Source: Cellulomonas phragmiteti (GTDB taxonomy: Bacteria > Actinomycetota > Actinomycetes > Actinomycetales > Cellulomonadaceae). From it: 64,000 nucleotides of DNA. A model generated the notes under the pieces. That model saw only the letters and a list, made by a program, of their open reading frames with translations, had not been told where the DNA came from and did no database searches. The stretch spans positions 218,420-282,419 of the forward strand of contig NZ_BONP01000003.1 in NCBI RefSeq assembly GCF_016862775.1, in the 5' to 3' direction. Shown here piece after piece: positions 51,862 to 62,255 of the stretch (positions within the stretch are counted from its first letter, which is position 1; every line of letters begins with the position of its first letter). The position numbers and the translations under genes were made by a program.

Positions 51862-53109
51862 TCAGACCCCGCCGCGCAGGGCGGAGATGGGCTCGATCGA
51901 GGCCGCCTTCAGCGACGGGTAGAGGCCCGCGAGGAGCCCGATGAGGCCGCCGGACAGGGCTGCTGCGCCCACCATGCGCAGGTCGAGGATGGGTGTCCAC
52001 TCCGAGGCCGCGGACACGATCGTGACCACCGCGACGCCCAGGGCCGCGCCGACCAGGCCGCCGAGCATGCCGACGACCACGGACTCGACCATGAACTGCG
52101 CCGCGATCTGCCGCCGCGTCGCGCCGAGCGCCCGGCGCAGGCCGATCTCGCCGACCCGCTCCAGGACCGACAGCAGGGTGACGTTGGCGATCCCGACGCC
52201 GCCGATGAGCAGCGCCACCCCGCCCAGGGCGAGGAAGATCGCGTTGATGTCCGCCTGCACGCTCTCCCGGACCGACGAGCGTCCCGCCGGCATCTGGACG
52301 TCCACCGTCTCGGGGGAGTTGGGCGACAGCGCCGTCGGCAGCTGCGACCCGACCACCGGCCCCGCGGCCACCTGCAGGTGCAGGTGGAGCTCCCCGGGCG
52401 TGGTCAGCGCCAGGTCGGCGCGTGCCGCGCCGTTCGGCAGGAGCACCGCCGAGAGCAGGTCGGTGCGGCGCAGCACGCCGTCGACGATGCCGATCACCTG
52501 GTACGCGCGGTCGCCGATGAAGATCGACGGCTGCCGGTCGACCCGCACGACGCCCAGCCGGCGCGCGGCCTCCGCGCCCAGGACCACGACGCGGTCGGCC
52601 CGCTGGTCGTGACCGGCGTCGAAATAGCGGCCCTGCACGACGGTGCCGCCGAGCGCCTCCATCGCGTGCGGGCTCGTCGCGATCACGGCGGGGTTGGCGA
52701 CCCGTGGCGCCGACGGGTCGTGGACGGGGACCGCCGTGACGTCGAGGTCGCCGAGCTCGACCTCGGAGACCAGGGCGGCCGCCTCGACACCGTTGAGGCG
52801 CTCGGCCCGCTCGGGGGAGTCCCACGGCAGCGTGCCCACGGCACGGGTGTCGCCACCGAAACCTCGGCTCGTCGCCGGCTTGGCGACGCCCTGCGTGGCG
52901 GCGACCGCGTCGAACTGCTTGTTGATCTGCCCGGCCGCAGTCTGCGCGAGGCCCACCGTGACGACGACCGAGGCGATGCCCAGCACGGTGCCGAGGATCG
53001 TCAGCACGAGCCTGCCGGGACGCGCACCGATGCCGGCCGCCGCCTCCGCGAGCAGGTCGCTGACGCCGAAGCGGTCCGTGCGGGGCACGTGGTGCGCGAC
53101 CGTCGTCAT
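51862..53109 (-). CDS. MacB-like ABC exporter permease (module A)
   Basis: The 415-aa product has a first membrane segment near residue 35 (LVLTILGTVLGIASVVV), a large extracytoplasmic MacB-PCD domain (about 55-275) and three C-terminal segments. The family motif ERVGEIGLRRALGATRRQI lies between segments 2 and 3. The ATG overlaps the ATPase stop as ATGA. With the adaptor upstream it forms a tripartite-like exporter in a Gram-positive envelope. Confidence 0.92.
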   Translation of the reverse strand: MTTVAHHVPRTDRFGVSDLLAEAAAGIGARPGRLVLTILGTVLGIASVVVTVGLAQTAAGQINKQFDAVAATQGVAKPATSRGFGGDTRAVGTLPWDSPERAERLNGVEAAALVSEVELGDLDVTAVPVHDPSAPRVANPAVIATSPHAMEALGGTVVQGRYFDAGHDQRADRVVVLGAEAARRLGVVRVDRQPSIFIGDRAYQVIGIVDGVLRRTDLLSAVLLPNGAARADLALTTPGELHLHLQVAAGPVVGSQLPTALSPNSPETVDVQMPAGRSSVRESVQADINAIFLALGGVALLIGGVGIANVTLLSVLERVGEIGLRRALGATRRQIAAQFMVESVVVGMLGGLVGAALGVAVVTIVSAASEWTPILDLRMVGAAALSGGLIGLLAGLYPSLKAASIEPISALRGGV

Positions 53110-53840
53110 GCGATCTCCCGCATGTGGCCGTCGATGATGCGCACGCGTCGCTGGGCGCGTGCCGAGACGTCGTCCTCGTGCGTGATGACCAGCAGCGTCA
53201 GGCCGCTGGCGTGAAGCTCGTCGAACAGCTCGAGGACCGCCGCCGAGCTCTCCGAGTCCAGGTTGCCCGTGGGCTCGTCGGCGAGCAGGACGCGCGGCTG
53301 CGAGACGACCGCCCGCGCGACGGCGGTGCGCTGACGCTCGCCGCCGGACAATACGGTGGGCCGGAAGTCGAGGCGGTGCGACAGGCCCACGCGGTCGAGC
53401 GCCTCGACCGCGCGGTCCCGGCGCTCGGCCCGCGGCACGCCGCTGTAGATGGTCGCGAGCAGCACGTTCTCGAGCACGGTCCGGTGCGGCAGCAGGTGGA
53501 ACGCCTGGAAGACGAACCCGATGTGGCGCGCACGCAGCGCGGCCCGCTCCCGCTCGCCGGCGTGCGCGGTGGGGATGCCGTCGAGCAGGTACTCGCCGTC
53601 CGACGGCCGGTCGAGCAGCCCGAGCAGGTTGAGCAGCGTCGACTTGCCCGAGCCCGACGGCCCGACCACGGACAGGTACTCGCCGGCCCCGACCTGCAGG
53701 TCCGCCGGGTAGAGCGCGTGCACGGGCGGGTCGCCCGGGAACTGCCGCTCGACGGCCCGCAGCTCCACGACGGGTGGCGGCTGGTCGGGGTCGGTCGGTG
53801 CGCCCCCCTGCGGCGCACCGAGGAGGTCCATCACCGTCAC
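53106..53840 (-). CDS. MacB/LolD-like ABC exporter ATPase (module A)
   Basis: The product (244 aa) has Walker A GPSGSGKST near residue 61, IGFVFQAFHLLPHRT, signature LSGGERQRTAVARA, and Walker B VLLADEPTGNLDS. GTG 53840 overlaps the adaptor stop as GTGA; the Shine-Dalgarno spacing would fit the GTG at 53834 better, so the start is uncertain by a few codons. Confidence 0.93.
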   Translation of the reverse strand: MTVMDLLGAPQGGAPTDPDQPPPVVELRAVERQFPGDPPVHALYPADLQVGAGEYLSVVGPSGSGKSTLLNLLGLLDRPSDGEYLLDGIPTAHAGERERAALRARHIGFVFQAFHLLPHRTVLENVLLATIYSGVPRAERRDRAVEALDRVGLSHRLDFRPTVLSGGERQRTAVARAVVSQPRVLLADEPTGNLDSESSAAVLELFDELHASGLTLLVITHEDDVSARAQRRVRIIDGHMREIA

Positions 53841-55471
53841 GACTCCTCCTCCGTCCCGGCGTCGGACTCGGGGTCCGTGGCCGCGGGCGTCGCGTCGTCC
53901 GTCGAGCCGGGGTCGCTGTCCTTGGGCGGGACGCCGACGACGACGAGGTCACCGGCCTTCAGCGGCTCCTTGGAGCCCGTGATCTCGACGAACCCCGAGG
54001 CGGCCAGCCCGGTCGTCACCTCGACGAGCCGGCTCTGCCCGTCCGCGACCACCTCGACGCGGCTCTCGCCGCCCGGTCCGGCGGTGAGCGCCGCCAGCGG
54101 GACGGCCAGGACCTCGCCGTCGGTGGAGCTCACCGGCACCCGGACCCGCACGTTGCTGCCCTGCAGCGCGGCCAGCTGCTCGGCCGTCAGCTCGCCGACC
54201 GTGAAGACGACCTTGCGACGGTCGCCCGTGGGAGCCTTCGCCCCGTCGGAGTCGCCGCCCCCTGTGGTGGGTGCGTCCGGCTCGGTCACCTCGGCGACGG
54301 TCACCGGGACGTCGGTCCCGTCCACGCTGATGGTCCCGGCCGTGCCGGGGACCATCAGCTCGGCGTCGGCGCGCGACGCGGTCGCCGCGATCTGGACCGT
54401 CGCGCCGGAGACGCTCATGAACTTGCTCTGCACGAGACCACCGCGCTCGACCGCGACGGCGTCGACGCGCCGCGGCAGCGACGGCAGGTACACGATCTCG
54501 GTGGCGGGCAGGGGCGTGAGCGAGTCGGCCTGCGCCTCCGCGAGGGCCTGCCGGGCGGTGGTGAGCCGGTCCTTCGCCGCGCGGACGGCGTCGCGCTCGG
54601 CGGCGGTGTCGGGTGCCGCGTCGGCGGCGGACCGGGCCGCACGGGCGGTCGCCAGCTGGGTCTCGGCCTGGACGCGCGCGGGCGGCGTGCAGTCCACCGG
54701 CGCCGGGTTCTCCAGGTCGACGGGCTTCGCGCACTGCTCGTTGAGGTAGGCCAGCTGCGCCTCGGCGACCCGCACCTGCCCGTCGAGCTCGGTGACGGAC
54801 GACCCGGCGGTGCCGCGAGCGGCGGTCGCCAGGGTGGCCTCGGCGCCCCGGACCTCGGTCTGGGCCGCGACGACGGCCTCCTGGGCGGCCTTGACCGCCG
54901 CCTGGATCTCCTCGCCGGCCGACGGGGGCTCGTAACCGACCTTCTGGTAGAGCGCACGCACGCCCGCGGCAGCCGCGGCGTCGTAGGTCGCGCCGCCCGG
55001 GTCGCCGCCGTCGAGACCGACGGCGCGCAGCGCCGCCTTGAGCTGCTGCACGTCCGGACCGGAGACGCCGGAGCGCAGGGTGCGGTACGTGGGCAGGTCG
55101 CCGGGCAGGGCGATCACCGGCCGCCCGACGACCTCGAGGACGACGGACGCGGCGTCGATCGTCTCCCCGACCTCCTTGACCTGGCCGGTGACGACCGCCG
55201 GCCCACCGAGGTCACCGGTCTCCATCGAGAGGTCGACCGCGTCGTCGTAGCCGACGTCGCCCCGCAGGACGACCTCGTTGCCGATGACGCGGCTCTCGAC
55301 CGGGACGGTGATGGGCCCGGCGGTCGGGGGCGCCGCGTTGGCCGCCGCCTGACCGGGCGAGATGATCAGTCGCGACAGCAGCAGCCCGATCGCCAGGCAC
55401 AGCACCGCGACCACGGCCATGACGGCGATCGTGCGGCGCCCGCCGCTGACGTGGGTGGAGATCCTGCTCAC
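53837..55471 (-). CDS. HlyD-type membrane-fusion adaptor with peptidoglycan-binding domain (module A)
   Basis: The product (544 aa) is anchored by an N-terminal membrane segment (residues 13-38). A PG_binding_1-like domain lies near 125-180 (LRSGVSGPDVQQLKAALRAVGLDGG) and a long Ala/Glu-rich coiled coil at 185-305. A barrel-sandwich/HlyD-like C-terminal part ends in an acidic tail. It would link the exporter to the cell wall. It starts 28 nt downstream of the lipoprotein gene. Confidence 0.88.
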   Translation of the reverse strand: MSRISTHVSGGRRTIAVMAVVAVLCLAIGLLLSRLIISPGQAAANAAPPTAGPITVPVESRVIGNEVVLRGDVGYDDAVDLSMETGDLGGPAVVTGQVKEVGETIDAASVVLEVVGRPVIALPGDLPTYRTLRSGVSGPDVQQLKAALRAVGLDGGDPGGATYDAAAAAGVRALYQKVGYEPPSAGEEIQAAVKAAQEAVVAAQTEVRGAEATLATAARGTAGSSVTELDGQVRVAEAQLAYLNEQCAKPVDLENPAPVDCTPPARVQAETQLATARAARSAADAAPDTAAERDAVRAAKDRLTTARQALAEAQADSLTPLPATEIVYLPSLPRRVDAVAVERGGLVQSKFMSVSGATVQIAATASRADAELMVPGTAGTISVDGTDVPVTVAEVTEPDAPTTGGGDSDGAKAPTGDRRKVVFTVGELTAEQLAALQGSNVRVRVPVSSTDGEVLAVPLAALTAGPGGESRVEVVADGQSRLVEVTTGLAASGFVEITGSKEPLKAGDLVVVGVPPKDSDPGSTDDATPAATDPESDAGTEEES

Positions 55472-55499
55472 GTTGTCGTCCTCGTCCTCGGCTCCCGGC

Positions 55500-56486
55500 T
55501 CACTTCGCCGGCGTCTGCTTCGCGGCGATGGCCTCGAGCTGCTCGCCGTACTTGTCCCACAGGCGCTTCTCGAGCGCGAGGACGGCGGTCTTCTGCGCCT
55601 TGAGGTAGCCCGACGACTCCTTGCACGCGAAGTCGGCGTTCGCCACGGCCAGCTCCTTCGTCTTCAGCTCCGCCATCGCGGCCGGGTCGGGCTCGAACGA
55701 CGCGTCAGGGTCCATCTCCGCCTCGGGGTCCGCCGGGGCCGCGGCCTCGTAGAGGGCGTTGAGCTCGTCGTAGATGCTCTGCTGGGCCTCGTCCGGGCTG
55801 GCGAAGTCGTAGCCGGCGTCCGCCATGCAGGCGGTCCACTTCGTCGACGACTCGCGCAGCGCCGGCTCGTCGGCGAGGTTGTCGTACTCGCGTCCCATCT
55901 CCTCGGACATCTCCGCGAACGCGGGGTCGTCCCAGATCTGGCCCTGCTCGTACACCTCGTGCGTGGCCTTGCCCGAGCAGCCGCCCTCCTCCCAGTTGTA
56001 CTCGTACTCGGCGTCCGGGTCTGTCTCGTCGATCTCGGGCTCGGCGCCGTAGAGGGCCTCGTAGAAGGCGGCCACCTCGCTCTCGGACATGGAGGCGATG
56101 TAGTCGGCGTTGGGGTCCACCCACTCGTCCCCGCTGCCGTAGAGCTCCTCACTCGTGGTCGCGCCGTAGCCGTACTGCTCGGCGTACTCCTTCGAGTCCC
56201 ACTCGGGGATGTCGTCGGACGACACGGCACCCCTGCCGGTGGGCTCCGCGGGCGTGTACTCGAAGCCCTGCTCGGCCATGCACGCCGCGATGATCTCCTC
56301 GATCTCGCGCTGCTGCCGCTCGTAGTCCTCGTCCTCGTACGAGCCGCCGACCTTCTCGAAGAACGCGCTGAGCGGGCCGGTCTCGTCGGAGTCCGCGGAC
56401 GCCGACGAGCTGCCGCCGGTGCATCCCGCCAGGACGAGCGCCACGACGGTGGCGGCGAGTGCGGGCAGTGCGGGGGATCGACGCAT
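55500..56486 (-). CDS. Cysteine-patterned lipoprotein heading export module A
   Basis: The 328-aa product has the lipobox LAGC with Cys22. It is a clear paralogue of the 47336-48313 product: AACMAEQGF, GGCSGKA, TACMADAGY and FACKESSGY keep all four cysteines, and EQYGYGATT, FYEALYG and CMADAGYDF recur. ATG 56486 is chosen over 56492 because AAAGG then stands at 7 nt, exactly as in the paralogue. Its position directly before adaptor-ATPase-permease suggests it works with or is moved by that exporter. Function unknown. Confidence 0.87.
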   Translation of the reverse strand: MRRSPALPALAATVVALVLAGCTGGSSSASADSDETGPLSAFFEKVGGSYEDEDYERQQREIEEIIAACMAEQGFEYTPAEPTGRGAVSSDDIPEWDSKEYAEQYGYGATTSEELYGSGDEWVDPNADYIASMSESEVAAFYEALYGAEPEIDETDPDAEYEYNWEEGGCSGKATHEVYEQGQIWDDPAFAEMSEEMGREYDNLADEPALRESSTKWTACMADAGYDFASPDEAQQSIYDELNALYEAAAPADPEAEMDPDASFEPDPAAMAELKTKELAVANADFACKESSGYLKAQKTAVLALEKRLWDKYGEQLEAIAAKQTPAK

Positions 56487-56509
56487 CGGCATGCCTTTCG
56501 AGGGGTTCT

Positions 56510-56523
56510 CTGACTGGAGTCAG
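56510..56523 (-). promoter_or_regulatory. Palindrome upstream of the lipoprotein gene
   Basis: CTGACTGGAGTCAG is a near-perfect 14-bp palindrome (6-bp arms), centred about 30 nt before the start codon. It is a candidate operator or 5'-UTR hairpin. Confidence 0.35.
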
Positions 56524-56563
56524 GGCGCGTTCGACGGGCGCCAACGCGACGATATCGAAGGTG

Positions 56564-56605
56564 GGGCGCCCGCCGGGTCCGACCTCGGGATGACCCGGTG
56601 CGCCC
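56564..56605 (-). terminator. Hairpin after export module B
   Basis: GGGCGC/GCGCCC and CCGGGT/ACCCGG pairs with a small bulge form a stem-loop 70 nt after the permease stop at 56675. Confidence 0.45.
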
Positions 56606-56674
56606 GCTGGGATGACACGCGCCCGGATGGTTGGGGTACCCCGGTATGGTCCGTGCGTCGGCCGCCGGGGCGTC

Positions 56675-57880
56675 TCAGTAGCGGATGGCGTCGATCACCT
56701 TGACGCGCACCGCGACCGTCGCCGGGATCACGCCCGCCAGCGCGCCGACGCCCGTCGCGCACGCCATGCCCACCAGGGCGGCCGACACGGGGAAGGGCGG
56801 CCGGTCCTGGATCCCGCCGCCGAACAGGGTGTCGACGGGGATGTTCTTGATGACGGCGACGGCCAGGACGACGCCGACGAGGCCGGCGACGGCGGTCGCG
56901 ACGACGGACTCCATGAGCACCCCGAAGAAGATCCTGCCCGAGGTGGCGCCGAAGGACCGCCGGATCCCGATCTCGCGGATGCGGTGCCGGACGGTCACGA
57001 GCGCGATGTTCACCAGCCCCAGGCCGCCGAGCAGCAGCGCGAACGCCCCGACCCCGAGCGCCACCCAGCGCGCCGCCCCCTCGAGCGCGCCGGAGCCGAG
57101 GTCGCGGTTGTCGTAGACCTGGACCTCCCAGCCGGGCAGCACCGCGGCGACGTCGCGTCGCAGCCGGGGCGCCAGGTCGTCGACGACGTCCGGCGGGACC
57201 CACACCTTGAGCGACGGCACGGCCTGCCCCCACCCGTCGTCGGCGGGCGTGTACCACCGCACCAGCTGCTCGTAGAGGACCATGGCCGCGGGCTCCTCGC
57301 CGGGCCAGCGTGGGGCGGTGACGCCCACGACCACCGCGCGCACAGGTGTCTCGTCGCCCAGCAGCACCGTGGGGTGCGCCTCGAGGCCGCCTGCGCCGAG
57401 GCGCTCCAGGAACGCCTCGTTGACCACCACCACCGGCGCGTAGGCGGTGGCGTCCGTGTCGGTGAACCACCGGCCCTGGTCCACGCCGACCCGCTGCATG
57501 GTCCCCAGCGCGGGGTCGACGGCCCGGACCTCGACGCGTGACGTCCCGTCGGGGAACCGGAAGGGCACGGAGGTGTACCAGTCGCGCGACGCCCACGTGA
57601 TCCCGTAGCGGGCGAGGACGCGGTCGTACGTCGCGTCGAGCTCGGTCGCCGGCGCGGCCTGCTCGCTCATCCGCCACGCGTCGACCGTCAGGGTGACCTG
57701 GCGGCCCATGGCACGCTCGGCGGACTCGGTGTACCCCTGGGTGAGCATCTGCACGGCCGCCGTGACGGCGGTGATCGCCATGACCGCGGCGGCCACGCCG
57801 ATGAGGGCGAGCAGGACGCGCAGGCGGTGCAGGCGCAGCTCGTCCCACGCCTCGACGAGCGCGCCGACGAGGCCGGTCAC
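56675..57880 (-). CDS. MacB-like ABC exporter permease (module B)
   Basis: The 401-aa product has a membrane segment at 20-45 and an extracytoplasmic domain with EVRAVDPALGTMQRVGVDQGR. Three C-terminal segments surround RHRIREIGIRRSFGATSGRI. GTG 57880 overlaps the ATPase stop as GTGA. It is more divergent than module A, lacking clear sequence identity outside motifs. Confidence 0.9.
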   Translation of the reverse strand: MTGLVGALVEAWDELRLHRLRVLLALIGVAAAVMAITAVTAAVQMLTQGYTESAERAMGRQVTLTVDAWRMSEQAAPATELDATYDRVLARYGITWASRDWYTSVPFRFPDGTSRVEVRAVDPALGTMQRVGVDQGRWFTDTDATAYAPVVVVNEAFLERLGAGGLEAHPTVLLGDETPVRAVVVGVTAPRWPGEEPAAMVLYEQLVRWYTPADDGWGQAVPSLKVWVPPDVVDDLAPRLRRDVAAVLPGWEVQVYDNRDLGSGALEGAARWVALGVGAFALLLGGLGLVNIALVTVRHRIREIGIRRSFGATSGRIFFGVLMESVVATAVAGLVGVVLAVAVIKNIPVDTLFGGGIQDRPPFPVSAALVGMACATGVGALAGVIPATVAVRVKVIDAIRY

Positions 57881-58692
57881 TGCTCGGTCCGGGCGGGCAC
57901 GGGCCGGCTGAGCTCGGGCACCCCGGCGACGCCGCCGGGCACCTGCGGCAGGCGGCGTGCACCGGGCAGCGTCGGCACGTCGCCGACCCACTCGTGGCCC
58001 GCGCCGCCGAGGTCCACCGGCACCAGCACGCCCTCGGCGAGGCGGTAGTGGCGCTGGGCACGTGCCGCGACCGCCAGGTCGTGGGTGATGGTCACCAGGG
58101 CCGCACCGGTCAGCGACGCGATCTCGTCGAGCAGGCCCATGACCTCCTGGCCGGTCTCGACGTCGAGCGCTCCCGTGGGCTCGTCCGCGAGGATCACCCG
58201 GGGTCCGCGCACGAGGGCGCGCGCGATGGCGACGCGCTGCTGCTCGCCGCCGGACAGCTTCTCGGGCATCGTGTCGAGCCGGTCGCCCAGCCCGACGCGC
58301 TCGAGCATCTGGGCCGCGAGCGTCCGCCGCCGCCAGAACTGGCGGCCCGGTGCGTACATCAGGGGCGCGGCCACGTTCTCCAGCGCGGTACGCCCGGGCA
58401 GCAGGTTGAACTGCTGGAAGACGAACCCGAAGTCGCGGCCGCGCCGCCGGGTGCGCTCGCGCGCCGAGAGCCGCCCGATCGGGACGCCCTCGAGCAGGTA
58501 CTCCCCGTCGGTGGGGGCGTCGAGCAGACCGAGGATGTTGAGGAGCGTCGACTTGCCCGTCCCGGACCGGCCGACGACCGCGACGTGCTCGCCGGTGTCG
58601 ACCGCGAGCGTGACGCCGCGCAGGATCTCCAGCACCCGGTCGTCGGGCAGCCGGACCGACCGCGTGACGTCCGTCAGCTCCAGCAGGCTCAT
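57877..58692 (-). CDS. MacB/LolD-like ABC exporter ATPase (module B)
   Basis: The product (271 aa) has Walker A GRSGTGKST near residue 43, FGFVFQQFNLLPGRT, signature LSGGEQQRVAIARAL, and Walker B VILADEPTGALDVET. A C-terminal extension of about 45 residues after the NBD is rich in Pro/Gly/Val and unusual for the family. ATG 58692 overlaps the adaptor stop as ATGA; a GTG at 58701 is possible. Confidence 0.92.
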   Translation of the reverse strand: MSLLELTDVTRSVRLPDDRVLEILRGVTLAVDTGEHVAVVGRSGTGKSTLLNILGLLDAPTDGEYLLEGVPIGRLSARERTRRRGRDFGFVFQQFNLLPGRTALENVAAPLMYAPGRQFWRRRTLAAQMLERVGLGDRLDTMPEKLSGGEQQRVAIARALVRGPRVILADEPTGALDVETGQEVMGLLDEIASLTGAALVTITHDLAVAARAQRHYRLAEGVLVPVDLGGAGHEWVGDVPTLPGARRLPQVPGGVAGVPELSRPVPARTEQ

Positions 58693-59708
58693 CCGCCGCA
58701 CACCGCCGGGTCGTACGTCCGCGGGTCGTCGCAGTCGACGGTGTCCTCGCCCGGGACGGGCACGAACTGCAGGACCTCGTCGCCGAGCGCGAGGCCCTCG
58801 GTGATCTGCACGACCTCACCGTCGGTCAGTCCCAGCCCGACCTGGCGCAGCTCGGGCTCGGCGTCGGCGGACGCGACCACCCACACGTTGCCCCGCTGCA
58901 CCGTGCCCTGCACGGCGGTGACGGGCACGACGACCACGTCGGTCGCCGTGCCGTTGACGATCTCGAGGTCGGCACCGAGGCCGGGGAACGCGGTGACCTC
59001 GCCGGGCAGCGCGCACGTGATGGTGCCCGACGGGGCCGCCGCCGGTGCGTCGGGCTCGGCCGGGGTCGCCGGCGGGGCCGCCGTGCCGATGCGCAGCCCC
59101 GTGCAGGTGAACGGTGCCGGGCCGCCCTTGAGCGTCACGAGGGCCTCGGTGGGTGCGCCCACGAGGCGGTACTGCTGGTCGGGGGTGAGCGTGCCGGACA
59201 CCGAGAGCGTGCCGGGGGACACCTGGCCCACCGTGTCACCGACGGCCACCACCTGGTCCTTGAGGGTGGGCAGGCTGAGGGTGCCGGCCACGGCGGCCGT
59301 GACCTGCTCGAGGACGACCTTGGGCTTGCGCTCGGTGACGGTCGTCTCGCCCGTCGCGGGGTCGGTCCTCGTCAGCGGGTCCTGCGGCGTCTCCTGACGC
59401 ACCTCGAGGACCGGTGTGCCGACCTCGACGCGCTGACCGTCGGTGGCGAGCAGCTTGGACACCGTGCCGGCGAGCGTCGCCCTGACCGGGACCGCCGGGT
59501 CCGCGACCACGGACGCCCGCACGGTGACGGCGTTCGTGATCGTCGCGGTCGAGGCCGCCACCGTCGGCTCGACGACCTGACCGGTCGGCTCGACGCCGGA
59601 GGCCGCGGTGGTCACGTCCGCACCGGCGAACGCGATGCGCACCAGCGCGACCGCGATGACGGCCCAGACGACGATCCGGAGGGCCGGGAAGACGTAGCGA
59701 CGTACCAC
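58689..59708 (-). CDS. HlyD-like membrane-fusion adaptor (module B)
   Basis: The product (339 aa) has an N-terminal membrane anchor (residues 6-28) and biotinyl-lipoyl-like half motifs (LAGTVSKLLATDGQRVEVGTPVLEV). A second half lies after a short non-coiled segment (AAVAGTLSLPTLKDQVVAVGD). There is a CTGLRIG...TCALPGE cysteine pair, and it ends in DCDDPRTYDPAVCGG. No peptidoglycan-binding domain is visible, unlike module A. GTG 59708 has GAGGAG 9 nt upstream. Confidence 0.85.
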   Translation of the reverse strand: MVRRYVFPALRIVVWAVIAVALVRIAFAGADVTTAASGVEPTGQVVEPTVAASTATITNAVTVRASVVADPAVPVRATLAGTVSKLLATDGQRVEVGTPVLEVRQETPQDPLTRTDPATGETTVTERKPKVVLEQVTAAVAGTLSLPTLKDQVVAVGDTVGQVSPGTLSVSGTLTPDQQYRLVGAPTEALVTLKGGPAPFTCTGLRIGTAAPPATPAEPDAPAAAPSGTITCALPGEVTAFPGLGADLEIVNGTATDVVVVPVTAVQGTVQRGNVWVVASADAEPELRQVGLGLTDGEVVQITEGLALGDEVLQFVPVPGEDTVDCDDPRTYDPAVCGG

Positions 59709-59760
59709 TGCGGTGTGCTCCTCGCGTCGGTGAGGGCGAGGCACCGCGCGGTGCGGGTCG

Positions 59761-59779
59761 CCTCGACGTCGCGAGGCTA
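59761..59779 (-). promoter_or_regulatory. Promoter of export module B with overlapping palindrome
   Basis: TAGCCT (minus strand, 59779-59774) is a -10-like box. CCTCG-ACGTCG-CGAGG at 59761-59776 overlaps it. Confidence 0.4.
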
Positions 59780-59802
59780 GCGGTGGGGGTGTCGGCGCCG
59801 CG

Positions 59803-61049
<1,247 letters not shown>

Positions 61050-61053
<4 letters not shown>

Positions 61054-62255
61054 GCCAGCTCCTGCAGGCGGTGCGCGATGCGCTCGGGTGTGGTGTCGGA
61101 GATCCACGAGGCCATGGCGGACTCGACCCCTGCGAGGTACTTCAGCCGGCCCGGGGCCCGCAGCACCGAGAAGACCTGCAGGTGCAGCCGCGACACGTCG
61201 CGTCCCTCGCGCACGGGTGCCTGGTGCCAGCCGCTGATGTACGGCAGCGGGATCGCCCGGCCGTCGCCGTCGACGAAGAACCGGTCGAGGCGCTCCAGCA
61301 GCGCCAGGTACGTCGTGGACAGGTCGGCCCGCTCGGCGTCCGTGAGCGCCGGGAGGTCGGGCACGTCACGCCGCGGGGCGAGGTGCACCTCGACGGGCCA
61401 GCGGGCGGCGTACGGCACGTACGCGACCCAGTGCTCGGACTCCAGGACCACGCGCTCACCGTGCCGCAGCTCCGCGTCGAGCACGTCGCGCAGCAGCACG
61501 CGGCCCGTCGCGTCGTGGTGGGCGCGGGCCTGCCGCAGCATCGCCTGCGTCCGCGGCGTGACGTACGGGAACGCGTAGATCTGCCCGTGGGGGTGGTGCA
61601 GCGTCACCCCGATCTCCTTGCCTCGGTTCTCGAAGCAGAAGACCTGCTCGACGCCGGGCAGGCGGGACAGCTCGCGGGTCCGGTCGGTCCAGGCCTCGAC
61701 GACCGTGCGCATCCGGCGCGGGCCCACGGTCGCCAGGGAGGCGGTGGGGTCCGCGGAGAAGCAGATGACCTCGCAGCGGCCCACGGCCGGGCGACGCTGC
61801 CACAGCGGCTCGCCGGCGACGGCTTCGGGGCTGCCGTCGGCGCCGGGGACGTCGAGCAGCGAGGGGAACCGGTTCTCGAACACCACGACGTCATAGTCGG
61901 TGGCCGGGATCTCGCCGTCCTGGTAGGGGGCTCCCGGTGTCGCCGGCGCGAGCGGGTTCGCGTCCGCCGGGGGCAGGAACGTGCGGTTCATCCGGTGCGC
62001 GGCCATCGGGATCCACTCGCCGGTGAGGGGGTCGAGCCGCAGCTCCGGTCCCCTGACGGGGTGCGGCACGCCGTGCGCGTCGACGACGGGGGCGAACCGG
62101 TCGGGCAGCGGACGCGGGTCGTCGAGGCGGCGGGTGGCCCCGCCCGAGACGAACGGCTCGGAGTCGTCGTAGTAGATCAGCTCCCGACCGTCGGCCAGAC
62201 GGGTCGGGGTGCGGCGCACCCGGGGGGTGACGTCGTCCTGCACGGGGCTGCTCAC
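61050..62255 (-). CDS. galT: Galactose-1-phosphate uridylyltransferase
   Basis: This 401-aa enzyme swaps UMP between UDP-glucose and galactose-1-phosphate. It shows NRTFLPP, VFENRFPSL, CFENRGKEIGVTLHHPHGQIYAF with the catalytic His-Pro-His, and SEHWVAYVPYAARWPVEVHLAP. The GTG overlaps the deoR-family stop as GTGA. No galE is present in the window. Confidence 0.96.

Noticed and set aside
59761..59776. Treating CCTCGACGTCGCGAGG as a third copy of the sucC/icd palindrome
   Set aside because: Only the CTCGACGTCG core agrees and the symmetry centre is different; such strings are likely by chance at this GC content.
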